From Gnetum montanum (Eukaryota > Streptophyta > Gnetopsida > Gnetales > Gnetaceae), in NCBI GenBank assembly GCA_015680685.1, contig MNCI01003349.1, positions 64,049 through 128,048 on the forward strand: a stretch of DNA of 64,000 nucleotides, given 5' to 3'. The notes beneath the pieces were generated by a model. It ran no database searches. It worked only from the letters and a program-made list of their open reading frames with translations, and was not told where the DNA came from. This document shows, piece by piece, positions 11,187 to 25,186 of the stretch (position 1 is the stretch's first letter; every line of letters begins with the position of its first letter). The translations under genes and the position numbers were made by a program.

Positions 11187-11340
11187 CATAGGGTCCATCA
11201 TTTGGAATGATGGTAATATGTAGAGTCCATCATTTAGAATGATGGTAAGCTATAATGTGCTTGTTTCTCACATCACAAGGCATAACACAACCACTCAAAA
11301 AGAGCTTATATTTTCTCCTATGCATACACATTTTAGAACT
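11187..11340 (+). repeat. SINE-like repeat related to the intronic copy at 17472
   Basis: Contains CCATCATT TGG AATGATGG (a hairpin) and a second diverged copy of it about 35 bases on. Then come TGGTAAG and GTGCTTGTTTCTCA, in the same order as at 17475-17515. The B-box part is degraded here. Confidence 0.45.
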
Positions 11341-11964
11341 TGAAGAATGTGAAAACACATTTTAGAACAAGCTCTAGAATGTGAGGTTATTCAGAAGACA
11401 TACTAAAATACACAAAGGAGATGAGTTTGTATTATTAATAAATTTATATTTAAAAACCAACATTATATATAAAAAAAACCCTATTTCTAAGAAACAAATA
11501 TTTTGTTTCTTCCTACTACAAGGTGGCCTTGGGTAGAGGATCATTATGTCTGGTGCTATAGTTGGGTAGACTATGCATTTTCAATGTGTACATTTGGCGA
11601 ATTCAATGTGTTCTAGTTTTTTATACATTCGAAATGCACCTTACATCAAGAAAACATGTATCTTCGGCATATCACTAATGTAGGATAAGCATTGAGCCTA
11701 CAACTAATGACACTCTTTAATACTATTTCATGGCATCGCTAAATTATAAAATTTCAAAAATTAAATCTTCCCTTGTATCATAAAATATAGTTTATTGATT
11801 AATGGTTGTCACCTGTAAATTGCAAATTAAGAGTTTGATTTCAACAAAGTGATACAAGATTCTAAAAATTATTAGTCACATTTGGAATCCAACAACATGC
11901 ATCTTAATGTCTCCATGTTATTCAAAGTTTGTTCTAAAGCCTTTTAAATTGCATTTAGAATGAT

Positions 11965-12215
11965 GGGGGTGTCAAACCTCAACAAAATGAATAATAATAT
12001 TTAAAAAAATAGAAGTACATCAAATCATCAAAGAGAGAGTGTAAAGAAGCTTTTTAGGTTTTCATCCTTACAATCAATCTTGAAAATAGGAAGAGAATCA
12101 GGCCTAGCCTTTACATGTTTTCACTTCTTACTAAAGGGTTTTTTATAAAGATAGAGAAAACTCTTTCTAAAAAAAAGGAATACATCAATCAAAGATAAAA
12201 GAACAAATAGTAAAA
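11965..12215. repeat. Dispersed repeat, copy 2
   Basis: Diverged partner of 1628-1935, in the same orientation. Confidence 0.65.
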
Positions 12216-13272
12216 AAAGTTAAAAGTTTCCCATCCTTAAGCGTTCAAAACAAATAAAAATTAATACTGAAGAAAACAAATTAATTGTTCAATTTTCACT
12301 AAGTTTTTTTGCTTGAAGTTGTAGCTAAAAATCAAAATCTTTGAGAATTTGGTATTTGATACCTAAAGAGAGGTCATAATTATGCTCTTGCTACTAGAAA
12401 ATAGTTGCACACCACAACTTTCAATTGCAAGCTGATGACCAAGAATGACTTCATTGATGCTTAGTTAAAAGTTTTTATAAATTCTAATGTCCATTTCAAA
12501 GCATGCCAAGCAACAAGACACTCAAAAATACATGATAAAATAAATCTTCACTTTTACAAAGATGGCATTAAACAAAAACATTCCTCATATGTTTAAAACA
12601 AGAACCAATAGAAAGACTTTGATAATTAAGACACCATAAAAAAATACAAATTTTAAGAAAAATTACATTATAAGCTATAGTATTAAAAGATATGTTCGTA
12701 ATCCTGGTTTGGGTACAATGTTATTCATAATTTTGTCACATCAATTAAATATCAAAAAAGGAGTTTCAAGTTTAAACTTGAACCTATTTCATACTAGATG
12801 TCTTGGATAGATACGTAATGATGCAATCTATCCAGTTGGTGGTTAAGTTTGCAGACTGCAATCTCAACTAATTTTGATAATTAAAAATCCCGAAATCCGT
12901 TACAGCTAAGTCCCTCTGAGTACGTCACATAAGCCATGCACCCAACCCAAGGTGAACCAATAGGTCTCACAATTTCAGATCATAAATAGAACGGTCAGGC
13001 ACCACGTTAAACTAAGTCTGTATTCTATCAACTGAAACCCTTTTCAATTACAGCTGGTTGAAAGTTAAAAGCATGTTGATCAATCACATAATTCTTTTCC
13101 TTATTTTGATCAACTAAAACTTCTACTCTACAAAATTGAGAAGCTCACCAGATAAGGCAGACAATTTTTTTAAATGAACACAAACTAATTGATTCTTTTC
13201 AGCTAGGAGTGAAGCAAAGCTGAATGTAAAGGAAGAAGCATAAAACTAGGGAAACGGACGGCAGCTTGTTAC

Positions 13273-13508
13273 AGCTTATTAATCAAAGTTAGAAAGAAGT
13301 CCTGAAAAATAAAGCAACTATATCATAAAGTTAGTCAAAACAGTTTATGAAAATTTCATGATCAATAATTCCTCTGAAATTTTTTTCCCAAGCTTATTAA
13401 TCAAAGTTAGAAAGAAGTCCTGAAAAATAAAGCAACTATATCATAAAGTTAGTCAAAACAGTTTATGAAAATTTCATGATCAATAATTCCTCTGAAATTT
13501 TTTTCCCA
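13273..13508. repeat. Apparently identical 118-bp tandem duplication
   Basis: 13273-13390 and 13391-13508 look identical, starting AGCTTATTAATCAAAG and ending TTTTTTTCCCA. Either a very recent duplication or an assembly overlap. Confidence 0.9.
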
Positions 13509-13887
13509 ATATATACTAGAGTAGTTATTCTATGCAAATTATTAAAATATCTCGATTGTTTTGTAGTTTAAATGGAATACAGGAAATACATTCGGAGGTG
13601 GAATAACAGTAAAACGAAATAAATTTATAAAATGGAAGGAATGAAAAATAGATATCATACAATCACAAAATTATGAGAACAGCATTTGTTTTATCAATAA
13701 GAGGGCACAGAAAAACCGTATATTCAAACATCATCATCAAAATGATGCCTGCCGTATATAATTTCAATGCTACAATCCTTTAAGACAAACTTCAATTCAA
13801 TACTACAATCCTTCAAGACAAACTTCACCTCTTATCTCGAGGGTGCGCTTCTCTCCTTGGTTCCATCCAGATATGGATGTGAATGTC

Positions 13888-13893
13888 TTTATT
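13888..13893 (-). terminator. Candidate poly(A) signal of the receptor-like protein gene
   Basis: AATAAA on the minus strand, about 380 bases beyond the stop codon at 14274. The region 13894-14273 would be the 3' UTR. Other AT-rich signals nearby could serve instead. Confidence 0.35.
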
Positions 13894-14273
13894 CAGAAAT
13901 AATCTCGGACACTTTGTCCCTTGAGCAAATTGTGTGCAATGAATTTTTCATCTAGAACAACAGGTTAATAAATTCAAATTTTTACGCAACCCTACAGTAA
14001 AATAAGGTTAATATATAATTTATGATTTTTACAACCATGGCCTGGGCAAGAAAAGATGACATGTTTTGAAATACATGTTTACAACCTCCAAGAAATATTC
14101 CAAGGTGCCAGCTTCCCAAGCTTCCCTGCATTATGTTACCATAAGAAGAATTGCTTTGACACCATGATGATGATGGTTTAAACAATATGGTTTGGTTTAC
14201 TGGCAGATCAGATGAATCATGAACAGCTCAATCAGATCCTCTGTAATATAAATGGAAGACCGCATATGCATAG

Positions 14274-17200
14274 CTATAAAGGATTTAAATTTGACGAAAA
14301 TCCATGTGAGGTTGGAAATGTCATAACATTGTGAGTATCACCATCGAACGCCATCATTGGCTTTTGCTTATGATATCGGTGAGCCCTTACTGCAAAAAGT
14401 TCAGACAATCAAGGTCAATTCATCTGAAATTGCCCAAAAGATATCAAACTTAAAAGTAATTTAATCACATCACCCTGCAAACAGAATTTTCAAAATCATG
14501 CAGTAAAAGCTTGATTGATTGTACAGTCACCATGAAAGCGTTTTAGTAGATAAATCAGGAGAAAATACTCATGGGAAAGCATAAGGTTTTGTAAAAAGAG
14601 TTCACTTACAGATTACGTCATGTGGCAGATTAAGGCCAAAGTCATAATCATTCTTGTGCCTCCTCCTATAGCACCAATAAAACACTGAAATCATCGATAG
14701 GGCAGCTACTACAGCTGACACAGCTATTGCGATTTTAGCACCATATGACAAACCACCCTTTTCCCAAAAATGTGGACACGATGGCAATGATGGTACTCCA
14801 CAAAGACCTTTATTCCCTGATAGACTTCATTAACCAAAATGGCAGAAGTAAGACAACTGACAACAGCAACAATGCATATTCACGAACAAAAACGAAACAT
14901 ACTTTTCAACCAACATAGCAAATCATTTTATCAACATTAACCAACAATCATAAATTTAGCCAAAATCATTTGCATCAACTACATCACTGATTTTCTAAAA
15001 GGCAAAAACACGCATTAGCCCTAATAGTTTTACGTTCTATCTCACTTTCAAACGGGAAAATTATAAGTATGTCTTTAATATGGTTAGAGCCACACCAAAT
15101 GTTTGATTACTCCGAATAAAGGCAGTTATTGCCATCCTTCTTTGTTCTTAGGTTTTAAAGATGATTTCATTTTCCCATTGTGCACCAATTCTAAAGCAAA
15201 AAGACCCGGTATACTTGTCATTGGAACTTTAGTTGTGCTAAAATATGAGACTCTTAGCAAACAGAACAAGCCACAGAGGTGTGCAATGCAGCTATAGATC
15301 CTTCATTTTTCCTGAGACCATGGTGGTGCAGAAAAGTTTCTGTAGAAGAAAGAATTCTCAGAAGCCTACTTTATTGCTATACTCTTATGAACCTTAGCAT
15401 TATGGGGGAAACTGCACATGGAATTACTTGATTATGTTATCCCCATGTTCATATTTGTTTATCATGATTGAAATATGTAGACTATTTTTATGCTTAAAGA
15501 AACTCAGGGTTGAAAGTAGAATCAAAGAGTTCTATTTGTAGAGATAGCGTCAGAAGCTGATTGGCAAAATTGCATGTGGTAAAATCACATATACATATAA
15601 GACAAATGATCTTCAAGGAGTTACTTGAAATGTAAAAGATGCTTTAAAAGACAGATCATGGAAATCATATAATAAAAACATTAAGGCCTTGGAGAGATTT
15701 ACTTGATGATCCCGCCACGCACACCAATTGAATATAGATCCTCAGGTACTTGACCCACCAAATTGTTGTCATCCAGCAAACTGTAACAATGAATAAATTT
15801 GTTAACGATGCAAAAATTGAAAATCAGCAAATTTCCATAGCAGAGAAGAAAATCAGTAGCTCATAAAATGCTTTCAAAAACATTGCTACATCCAATTATA
15901 GCAGCTCAAACTAGCACTCTAAGTTAAGGTGCATCTTAGTGGAATCCAAAAACAACTTTAAAATGACTGTTTTGTAATTTATTGGCATTATACTAATTTA
16001 TAGAATATTAAATATAACTAGTGGCACGGGAATACATAAGTAGATTAAGCTATGACCAGTAGCAAAATGAAACCTGTAAGTTAGCAGGCATGTTTGCCAT
16101 GAAGTTCAATGAACCAATTCTTGTTGTTAAGGAGCTTGGACTAGAAGCTGTCTTTCAGATTTCAAGACTAGCATGGCATTTCTTTTCCCAAAAAACATTA
16201 AGGGAAAGCTAGATGTGCTTCAAATGAGCTAAGGAAAAACTTGCAAGCAGTTTCCTGCATTAATTTGAGATGAGGGAATTAAAAACTAAAACGTGAAACT
16301 CTCTCTTAACAGCACAAACATTAGCAATGATTTATAATAAAATGGTTTAAGATATCAACTTTCCTCCCAGCTTCTAAAAACTAACTTAAGGTTAATATGC
16401 AATCAATCAATGCCTTTGCCAGTAGCAATAAGTCCCCCTTCAGATTCACCCTTAAGGTGTGGTAATCTGATCTCTATCGCTTGAGCGAGAGATTTCCTCA
16501 GCCTATGACTCACTACCAAGGCCAAAGGTTGCATCAATTAGACAATTTGAGCACATGGAACATGTATGCCTAATTTCACAATAGCTACCTTCTTCTTACT
16601 CAGCTCCTTGACTGAAATATCAAATTGTTTATCAAATCAGAAATTACATATTTCAATTCAATTCACATTCGTCATATTACAATTCAAATCAGAAAATTAG
16701 ATTTTTGCCAGATGTAATATCCTTTATCAATAGCATGTTACAACTCTCATTCTTTGTTAATTTATGTTCAATACAACACAAACATACAATCATCAATTGT
16801 CACCATATGTTCTCGGTTTTTCTGTTTGGAGGAAATATGCTTCTCCAAAATACGTTCTTCATAGATTCCAACTGCCATATAAAAACTCCGAGTTACTTCA
16901 TTGTTTGATTTCCAATCTTCAGCAAGCAAGCATCACAGAATATGTTGCCTGACTTAGTGCAGCTCATCTATCTTCAGTCTCCTGCTTCTTATTTTTTAAA
17001 TGTTTCATAGTTACTACTGACTATGAAACTCCATCTTCACTCATAGCATGGTATACTGCCACAACCACAAAGTCCACCACTTATCACATGGCATCCAGTT
17101 AGATCAATAAACAACACTCTTATATCCCAAAATATTCTCCCTATAAAGTGAATTCTTCTGTTTCTCAAACATAACGTTCAGAGTAGTTTTTCTACTACAG

Positions 17201-20200
17201 TTAACCCATGTTTGTCCTCTTTTTCTTCATTTATTCCTTCAATTCAAAGCATATCCTTGCTACTCTTCTTCCTTCACTTATCCATATATCTTCACTTTCA
17301 CTTGTCATTAGCTGTAGCTAATGACAATTTTTAGTAACACTGACTGTCTCTCCTTCTACCTTGAGCATTTGTTAGCTCACAGTCAAAAACATGTTCATCA
17401 AATATGTAGAAGTATTTTAGGAGGCCTCACCCTAAATATACAAAATACAAAGAACAAATTGAAAGGGCAAAAGGCCATCATTTGGAATGATGGTAAGGTG
17501 CTTGTTTCTCAAATTGCAAACCCTGGGTTCAAGCCTGGGTGCAGCCACTTGAAAAGAGGCTAGGCTTTTGCTAATCTAAGGGACCTCCCAAGAACCCTCT
17601 TGGCAGGACAAGCTTCAAGCCTCTAGGTGATAAGAATGGCAAGGAACAAAGTGGGTTTCAGGGTATGATAAAATGCAAATAGCAGAAAAGATGCTTAGAA
17701 ACAAATTTCATAGGATTACGGTGCTTTTCTTTTTGCATTGCCAACATATATTTTGATAATATTTTTTAAAATTCAATTAATAAAGAACTAGTGAAACTGA
17801 AACTGAAATTTTGTTACATCCATAGACCCTCTGGAACTAGTAAAAATGCTCTTGCTTTTGAGGAACTTGTAAGTGCGTGTGCATAAAAGATCTTATGGAC
17901 ACAGCTCCTTAGGCCTTTAAAAAATGACCTGTTTGGCATATTTGACCTTATGTTTCTAAAGAAATAACCCCCCAAAAAAATTATCGCATTGGTCATTTTA
18001 AAGGTTTCTTGTCATTTCATTCACTTAACAATGCATGCAATGTGAACTTACTTTAAAAATCCAATAATTCATTCCAAAGATAACCGAAATAGAGGTCAAT
18101 TGAAGTAAAGACATACACATTCAAGTCCTAAAATTAAAAGAATAAACATGTTGGAAGAAAAAAACTACAAGCATAAGGTCTTGCTAGCATTGCTTAGGAT
18201 ATTGTGTAATGGAATCAAAGCATTCACCTCAGTATTTTGTCACGTTCAAAAGGTTGGACCAAAAATGTAAAGAGACAATAAACCAACACCAAATTGGCCC
18301 GGCCTATCGTGTTAGAGCTAAACGAATATATAAAGAAATTGGTATTTCTATTCTCAAATGAAAATTGAAAGCTTTTTATGAATCTTCACCTTATGCTATA
18401 GAAAACAGGCACTTACACTTGCTGTAGCTGTGATGAACCCAAGCTGTCCGGGATTCCACCAGAAAGATCATTGCTTGATAAGTCTCTGAAAAATTAAGAC
18501 ATAATACACTTGTCAATGCAAAAGTCCTTTCTGCATTTATTGGAAAAACATACGAAGCACTGAGGAAAGAAGTCTTCAACTATCAATGCTAAACTACTTA
18601 ACAATAATAGCAGTAACTGAAAGCAATTAACTAAATACTCTGCAGAAGCATTTTGTACCCTAATTCCTAAAACCATGTGGATATAGATATCATTTTCCTG
18701 AAGAAAAAGAGAATATGGGATAAACAGGGATTGCCAGAAGAAAAATAGTTTTCGTAGACCCATGAATTCTTTAATTAGGATCCATCTAAACAAAATTATA
18801 GATTTCAAATCAGAACATGATCCAGATATTTACTATGTAGTACTCCAGAATAACATTCAATGCAGTTGCCTTCTGAATGGTTCCTATAAGTAATTCTTCA
18901 ATTAGTTAAGGTGTCAGTTGAGAACAAGTCTGCAAAGGGGTCAAAACCCAGAAAGAAATAGCTTTGATTAAATAGGGGATGGCATGTATCTATAACCCAA
19001 ACTTTATTGACAAATAACTATTCTACATCAAACTTTCTTTAAGAATCGAAAACTAGTCAGCAAATACACAACAGATATCTTGAAAAAATTCAAACCTTGT
19101 GGCAACCAAGCTAAGCTGAATTTTGACTTAGGAATCATCAAGTAGTCATAAGAGACACTAGTAACTATCTACAACAAAGTTCAAACCCAGGTTACAATAT
19201 AGGGTAGGAAAATGTCAAATTTGGAAATTCAATATTAACTAGGATCAATGCACTCCACCTGAGAGCACTAACAGCTAAAGTAGTCAAAATTTTATTACAC
19301 CTTCCTGTTTTGTCTCTTACCAAGTTTTTTTTTTTTTTTTCATTAGAATCTTGAACCAACGTAAAGAATACTTCAACATGTGGGATGATTTTTCTAAGCT
19401 ATAAATGTAGTGCATTAGGAACCAAAAGAACTAAATTCACAAAATACTGATCATAGCAACCCTGCCTGTAAGCAACCTTTTCAGCCTTCTACTGTGTTTC
19501 ACCGTAGCCTACTTTACATTTGACATTGAGGACATATAAACAAGGATGTCTTTCCCTGTTGATGTATAACTGTTCAAATAAATACTAATAATTCTATAAA
19601 TGGAAGTTTTGCTAAAAGACTGGAAGGTAACAACTGAGTAAATTTTCCATAAAAGCTCTTGAAACAACTTATGAAAACGAGTCATTTTTAAAGCAAAGAC
19701 ACAGCTTTACAAATTGGAAATTGTAAATCATAATTTAATAACTAAGCAAACCTCCATCCATGAATGATGGAAATAAAGGTACTTCACAAGTTTTGGAGTA
19801 ATGCAGATGGTAAGAAGAAATTTACTCAAAGACAATCCACGGTCAAGATGTTTGAAGTAATACAGAATACTCAAACATGATACTTCTACTGCATCCAAGG
19901 ATACAAATGAGTAAAGTATCAAAAGTTTCCCATCGCTAAGAATTGATAAAAGATGGATCAAAATTCCATATGAACAAAACATGTAGACTTTGCCCAAAAA
20001 ACATGACTGACGATCAAGATCGCATCATCCTCAATGTCCGTTAACAGAGACTTTTGACAAAGAGTGGCCAATAGTTGCTAATAACCTGTAAGCATTTTCT
20101 TAACTTCCTCTTTTGGTCTTGGACCATTACATTTGAGAAAGGTTTCAAGTTGAAAAAATTGTACAATTGTTCTAGCCAATACATCCCTTGGATCTTTGCC

Positions 20201-23200
20201 TAGGCGTAATAAAAATTCAGTTTAACCTTCACAGTCCAATACAAAATAAATTGCAATATGCATAACAAGATAGCTCCTTAGGTCAAAATCCATAACTAAA
20301 TACAATGTTTTGTGGCAAAAATTAGAAAATTGAAAAATCACATTTGTTTCTGATTTTTATTGCAGAAAATGCGCTTAGTTAAATAATCAGGAAGGTTTCT
20401 CCAAGCAGTTAACGCTCCTGAACCATAGTAAAATACTATTTAGAAGAGATTAAAACAGGTTACAAATTATGGTCTGTAACATCAAGAAGTAATGCTGTGA
20501 CATCCAGCATACAAACAAAACGTTCACATGCTCAAGGTAAAATAAAAGGTAAATCTAAAAATACAACAAAAAATGCCTACAACTTCATGACATTCATGCT
20601 CTTAAAAAATATATGTTTCAATTCACTCAGCTACTAAAATCTAAAAACAAGCCTGCAACGTTGAGTTTTAACTAATGCTGTCAATTAATTCATTTGCAGT
20701 TAACACCTACTCCACTGTTTGTTTAAAAAACGCTTGAAAATCAATTAGGTGTCAAAATAGCAGGTCTTACACTATCCTGAGGGATCCTTTACCAAGCCCT
20801 GGCGGAATTTTTTCTTGTAAATAGTTGTTGCTCAAGTTCCTGCAAGGAATTTATTCAAACATAAAATAATTATCTAAAAAACAAGATACGTAATTGCAAC
20901 ACTGAATGTGGACATTAAATATACACTCTACACTTTTGTGTCAGGAAAAAATATTTAGCAGTCATGACTATAATTCAATTTAAATCAACAGTATGTGACT
21001 AAAATAAAGTACTTGAAAGATATGAAAATAATTGACCTCCATTTAACTTCGGAATGAAAGAAAAAAACTGAACAGTAAGGATTAAAATACATGTGAAAAT
21101 CTTATAGGAAGTTTATGCGCACCTTTTGGTTTTATCTAAAGAGTCATTATTTAGAAACTCTAAGCCAAGACCCATAAATAGTTTCTTGATGTTCTAAAAT
21201 ACTTATCGTAAGGAGTTCTATATAAGTAATAAATCATTTATTCAAAACAAACTGGTCATGTCAAGTTGTTCACTTTCAATATGTATCATGTATGGAACCA
21301 CAGGAACTTTACAGCAATGTTTAAGTTGTCTTGTCCTGAAACACCATATGTAATAGACCCTTGACCATGATCCTTGGTTGATCTCTAAAATCCCAACTAG
21401 CTCCTGGTTATGTTCCAAATTTTGGTTGTTCATAAATCATGCTTTTGTCATGTTCAGCTATCTTATTTTAAGAAACACACACAGACAACCACATATCAAA
21501 CCTGGAAAAAAAATATAGCACTTTCCAGTCAAGTGAATTGATAAACTGATTCTGTTTGAAGCTATCCCATGCCACAAGTAAATCTTGTTTTTTGAACTTA
21601 CTTATTATGGTCTCTAACACATGGTTAAAACTTATCCAGAGATCAAAAAGGATTCTTCTGTAAGACTCACAAATACATATCACCTATCAATGAGTTTAGC
21701 CTTGCGTTACAGCTTACCAATTCAATCCCAACAATTTATATTTGCATGTAAAGAAATCATATAAAACAAGAATTTGGAAATAAAGTTCGTCCAATAGATC
21801 CTGGATGTCCCCATGTAGACGTGATAAACACATCCATTTCAGTTTAAGTTTCATAATGCATTCTTTGTAAACAGAATCGATAATGGTTTGGTTGTTCATA
21901 TCCAAAGCTTAAGCCATCATAATATCAATTGCATAAATAAATTACTCAGTACCCGGTTCAGTGATGTCAACTAGGTAACCTGACTGCCTCAGTCCAATGT
22001 GTCATTTTCTCTCCAACTCTTTTGGAACCTAGTCCCCATATCAGTGATAGCACCCTGACACTATTGATCCAACCATTTTTGCTGTCTTTCTAGTCTAGAA
22101 TAGAAATTGTTGACTGTATAAAATCCTTGTCGGTTTCATCTAAGAGTTTTCTATTTAATTTAAAAGTACCGACTCCAACACTGATTCAAAACTTTCCAAA
22201 TTTGGATATTAGAATTGACAAGTTGGCAGAATCCTCCTTACTGACATTCAGCCATATGGTTGTTCATGCCTAAACATGACAACTGAACAAAATAGCAGCA
22301 ACATTTATCCTAATTAGATATCAACATGCATTGTATTTGGTTTGCCTATCCTATTTGATAGGATGTTTCGGATCTTTTTTCCACCGATAAATTTCCAGTT
22401 TCTATATGCAATAAATTTTCACGTACAACATGCCTGCCAAGAAGCATTAACGTCTAGAAAGGCATATTCAAATGTAAGCACCTAAAAAAGTTTGTGTGAC
22501 AATCTACAGATTCCAGAAAAAAGTTCAGTCATGGGAAAAAGTAACATTAATACCCATCTTGATAGCATTTTCATCCCTAAGGTTCTTTATATATTCAAAA
22601 ATTTTATTTGTCCATTTTAGCTATACTTTCCCATTCCCCTGCTATGCAAAAGAATGATACAGAAAACTTGTTCAGTATAGAAATAAATGCATTATGTCAG
22701 TAACTTGCCAATCTAATGACATACAATCTTATCAAATTGGAGAGTGCATTGATGTCTTCACTTATGTATCCCTTCAAGCCTTGACTCCCAAGGTCTCTGT
22801 CAATAACAGATATTAAACCCATCAGTCAAAAGATGCTTTAGAATGTGCAACAGCCGTCAAAAATTTATTGTAGCAACCTCTAACAAATCCAAAGTCATAA
22901 TTGTGAACTGGACAGTAACGTCACACCTTGTATTTTGAACAGTTGAAAAATCAAGAAGAAATGCAAATGTCTATGATTATAATACAAAAAACAGTCCTTA
23001 CAATTTGGTGACCACAAGGAATGTACTATCTTTGTTGTAAGAACATGTCACACCTTCCCATGCATCCCAGGTAGTAGGCGCACATGGATCTCCATTCCAT
23101 CCCATTCGTGCTGGAACAAGCAAAGCCTTCTTCAAAGCTCTCATGGCAGCAGCTGCACAAACAGAAAGTCAACTTTTAGTTCACTGTAACCCAAATCAAT

Positions 23201-25186
23201 TTTATCTATTTTCTTCTGTTCATAATAATTTTGTGACTTATCGTTCATCAAATGTTCATGGCTAGAATTTGACCGAAAAAGCCTCTCTCAGCCTTTTTCT
23301 TGCACGCCTATAGGTTACAAACCAGCAAAGGCTAAGGAATAACAAGGGCAGTGTACCTTGTGATGGTTCGGTTGCAACATCCGTTGGCACCAATGCATAG
23401 TTCTCAAGCCCACTGATGCACGGAATTCCAAAAATTGGCTTCAATACAATTTCGATTGTTGCTTTGGTTAGCTTCGTTATATTATACTGCCACCGAAGTG
23501 CTGTAAAACTACCCACTTCTTTGAATATATCAACCTGCCGAACATTTCGGTCATTTATCACGATATCGAACACCCGCTGACCTGGACCGGTAACTCTGGG
23601 ATTAATTTCAGCAAAGTGAAACCAAAGCATGTAATCCAACCTCGTATCTACAGGCAGATGATATTCCAATGCGGAAGAAGAATCCAATGTCCTTGCAGTT
23701 TGATAGAGATAAGTGGGAATATATTCATGAGGCTGGTCGGTGCTCTTTACAGAGACTTGGGTTGATATGGTTCGTTTTGCTGCAATGCTAGTGCTGAAAC
23801 TTGCATCAGATTGCCAGGCACGACCAAAAAGATCAGTTTCGTTGCTAAAACCTGAACCAAAGGATGCGGAGCCACATGATAGACGCCCGTAGTTAACCAA
23901 TATGACATTCTCACCAGTTGAGGCAGCGCTGTAGGATAGAGGATCAACTTGCACAATCTCCAGCGATGCAATTATGGGAGCATCAGTGGCAATACTGTAC
24001 AGGCATACGGTTGCATCTCCATCTTTTACGAAAGCAAAAAGATCTGAATATGCTCCAAACTTTGAAATGGTCTCTGGCCAAGGTGATCTCCAGCTGAACA
24101 CCAGAGTTCCCTCCACGGAAACGTCAAAGCTGGGACTGTGTTTTCTGCTGTCGTAGTCATCATACACGAAAAACATTCGCATATAATATCTTCCCTCGGG
24201 AACAGTTACCATATAGCAATTCTTTTTGCCCATCGCAACTGGGAAAAACCTCAGAGTTTTCTCTTGTTCTTGTTTAAAATTGTGAGGTTCAGAAACTAGG
24301 CCAGGAGCACCGCTAGAAAAAAACCTGTCCGATACCCAGGTTTGGTTGAACTGATTTGTGAAATTATTGAATCCACCGCAGTCTATACGAAACACTGTAT
24401 CTGCAAAATTTTGACAGGTACTTCAATCATCTGGTTAACCTACTTTCAATGCAAGTAAAAAACAGAAAGGCTCGAGTAGCCGTAAAATCAAAGAATAATC
24501 CAGAACCTTTAGGCCGAAAAAGATGGTTGATTTCCATCCGTTATAGAAATATTGACTTTCTGGCGAAAGGAATTAAAATCTAATTTCAAATAATCTCCAC
24601 AATTTAAAATTTAGCATTCAATCCAGAGTCACATATGGTTCCCAGCATTTTCTGTAAATATCCGACCGCGATAAACTAAATTTTGATAACTTGAAAAGGC
24701 AAAAGTTTGTTCTGTGTCCGCTTAAGCCGAGACTGACGAGACTTGCAAACGACATTAAGTATTCACAAGGCAAGATTTATCAGAATTCCAAACATTCAAC
24801 ATACTCGCTAAATTTTTAAACGTAACAAATCACACAACAGGAAAATCCTTATCTTGTCTTTATTTCCGGATTACGCTGCCACTGATTGTCGACAACACAA
24901 TAACAAAGATCAGAAACATTGTCGAAACGCACAATGTAGAAGGAAGAATTTAGCGGCTAAAACCCAAGGGAAAAAATGAGGCCCATACATAAACCCTCGG
25001 CTACATCAGATTTCAGATATCAACAAAACGAAAACAACATGGCATTCTTTCGTTGGTTGGTGAGTCGAAACAATTACCGTATGCATACTGAGCCGAAGCG
25101 AGCGACAGGAGCCCCAAAAAGCAAAGCCGAGAAAACCCTGCGACGATCCTCGTCAATCCACGATCCATGATCATCACCATTGCCAT
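14274..25186 (-). CDS. Malectin-like/LRR receptor-like protein (RLP4-related, di-glucose-binding type), nine exons
   Basis: Exons (minus strand, in order): 25186-25078, 24400-23357, 23152-23002, 22796-22725, 20839-20771, 18485-18417, 15780-15703, 14824-14610, 14389-14274. All introns are GT-AG, phases agree and the sum is 1923 nt (640 residues). Four in-frame ATGs lie at 25186, 25180, 25174 and 25168, with a stop just upstream; the first was chosen. Residues 1-32 form a signal peptide (GLLSLASA). About 37-390 is a malectin-like domain (FRIDCGG, PSFDVSVEGTLVFSWRSPWP, GQRVFDIVIND). 385-435 has the LRR cap WNGDPC. About 436-530 has four LRRs, mostly one per exon, then GNKGLCGVPSLPSCP. The TM segment is about 559-582 (AIAVSAVVAALSMISVFYWC), with a 58-residue basic tail and no kinase. 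It matches Arabidopsis At1g25570-type proteins, related to RLP4. These are cell-surface proteins thought to bind wall carbohydrate; ligand and partner kinase cannot be told here. Confidence 0.93.
14825..22724 (-). other. Large introns of the receptor-like protein gene
   Basis: Introns 4 to 7 (22724-20840, 20770-18486, 18416-15781, 15702-14825) are about 1.9, 2.3, 2.6 and 0.9 kb. They are AT-rich with no recognised gene. Intron 6 contains a SINE-like repeat at 17472-17650, and intron 5 has a T run near 19328. Confidence 0.8.
17472..17650 (+). repeat. SINE-like element in intron 6, antisense to the gene
   Basis: Starts with the hairpin CATCATT TGG AATGATG, then TGGTAAGGTGCTTG (A-box-like) and, about 33 bases on, GGGTTCAAGCC (close to the B-box consensus). 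A GC-richer body follows (GGACCTCCCAAGAACCCTC). The box order and spacing fit a tRNA-derived SINE. No poly(A) tail or TSD was identified. Confidence 0.5.

Larger units (their letters stand above)
10307..13272. other. AT-rich spacer without recognised gene
   Basis: Frames are short and frequently stopped. It holds a SINE-like unit (11187-11340) and copy 2 of the dispersed repeat (11965-12215). Nothing else was recognised. Confidence 0.6.

Noticed and set aside
17321-17563. 80-residue plus-strand frame in intron 6
   Set aside because: It overlaps the SINE-like repeat and has no family resemblance.
23262-23356. Hydrophobic extension of the malectin exon (LPLLFLSLCWFV) as a membrane anchor
   Set aside because: It is read-through into intron 2 past a good GT donor at 23356; the spliced frame continues into LRR exons with the true TM segment in exon 8. 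A minor intron-retained isoform cannot be excluded.
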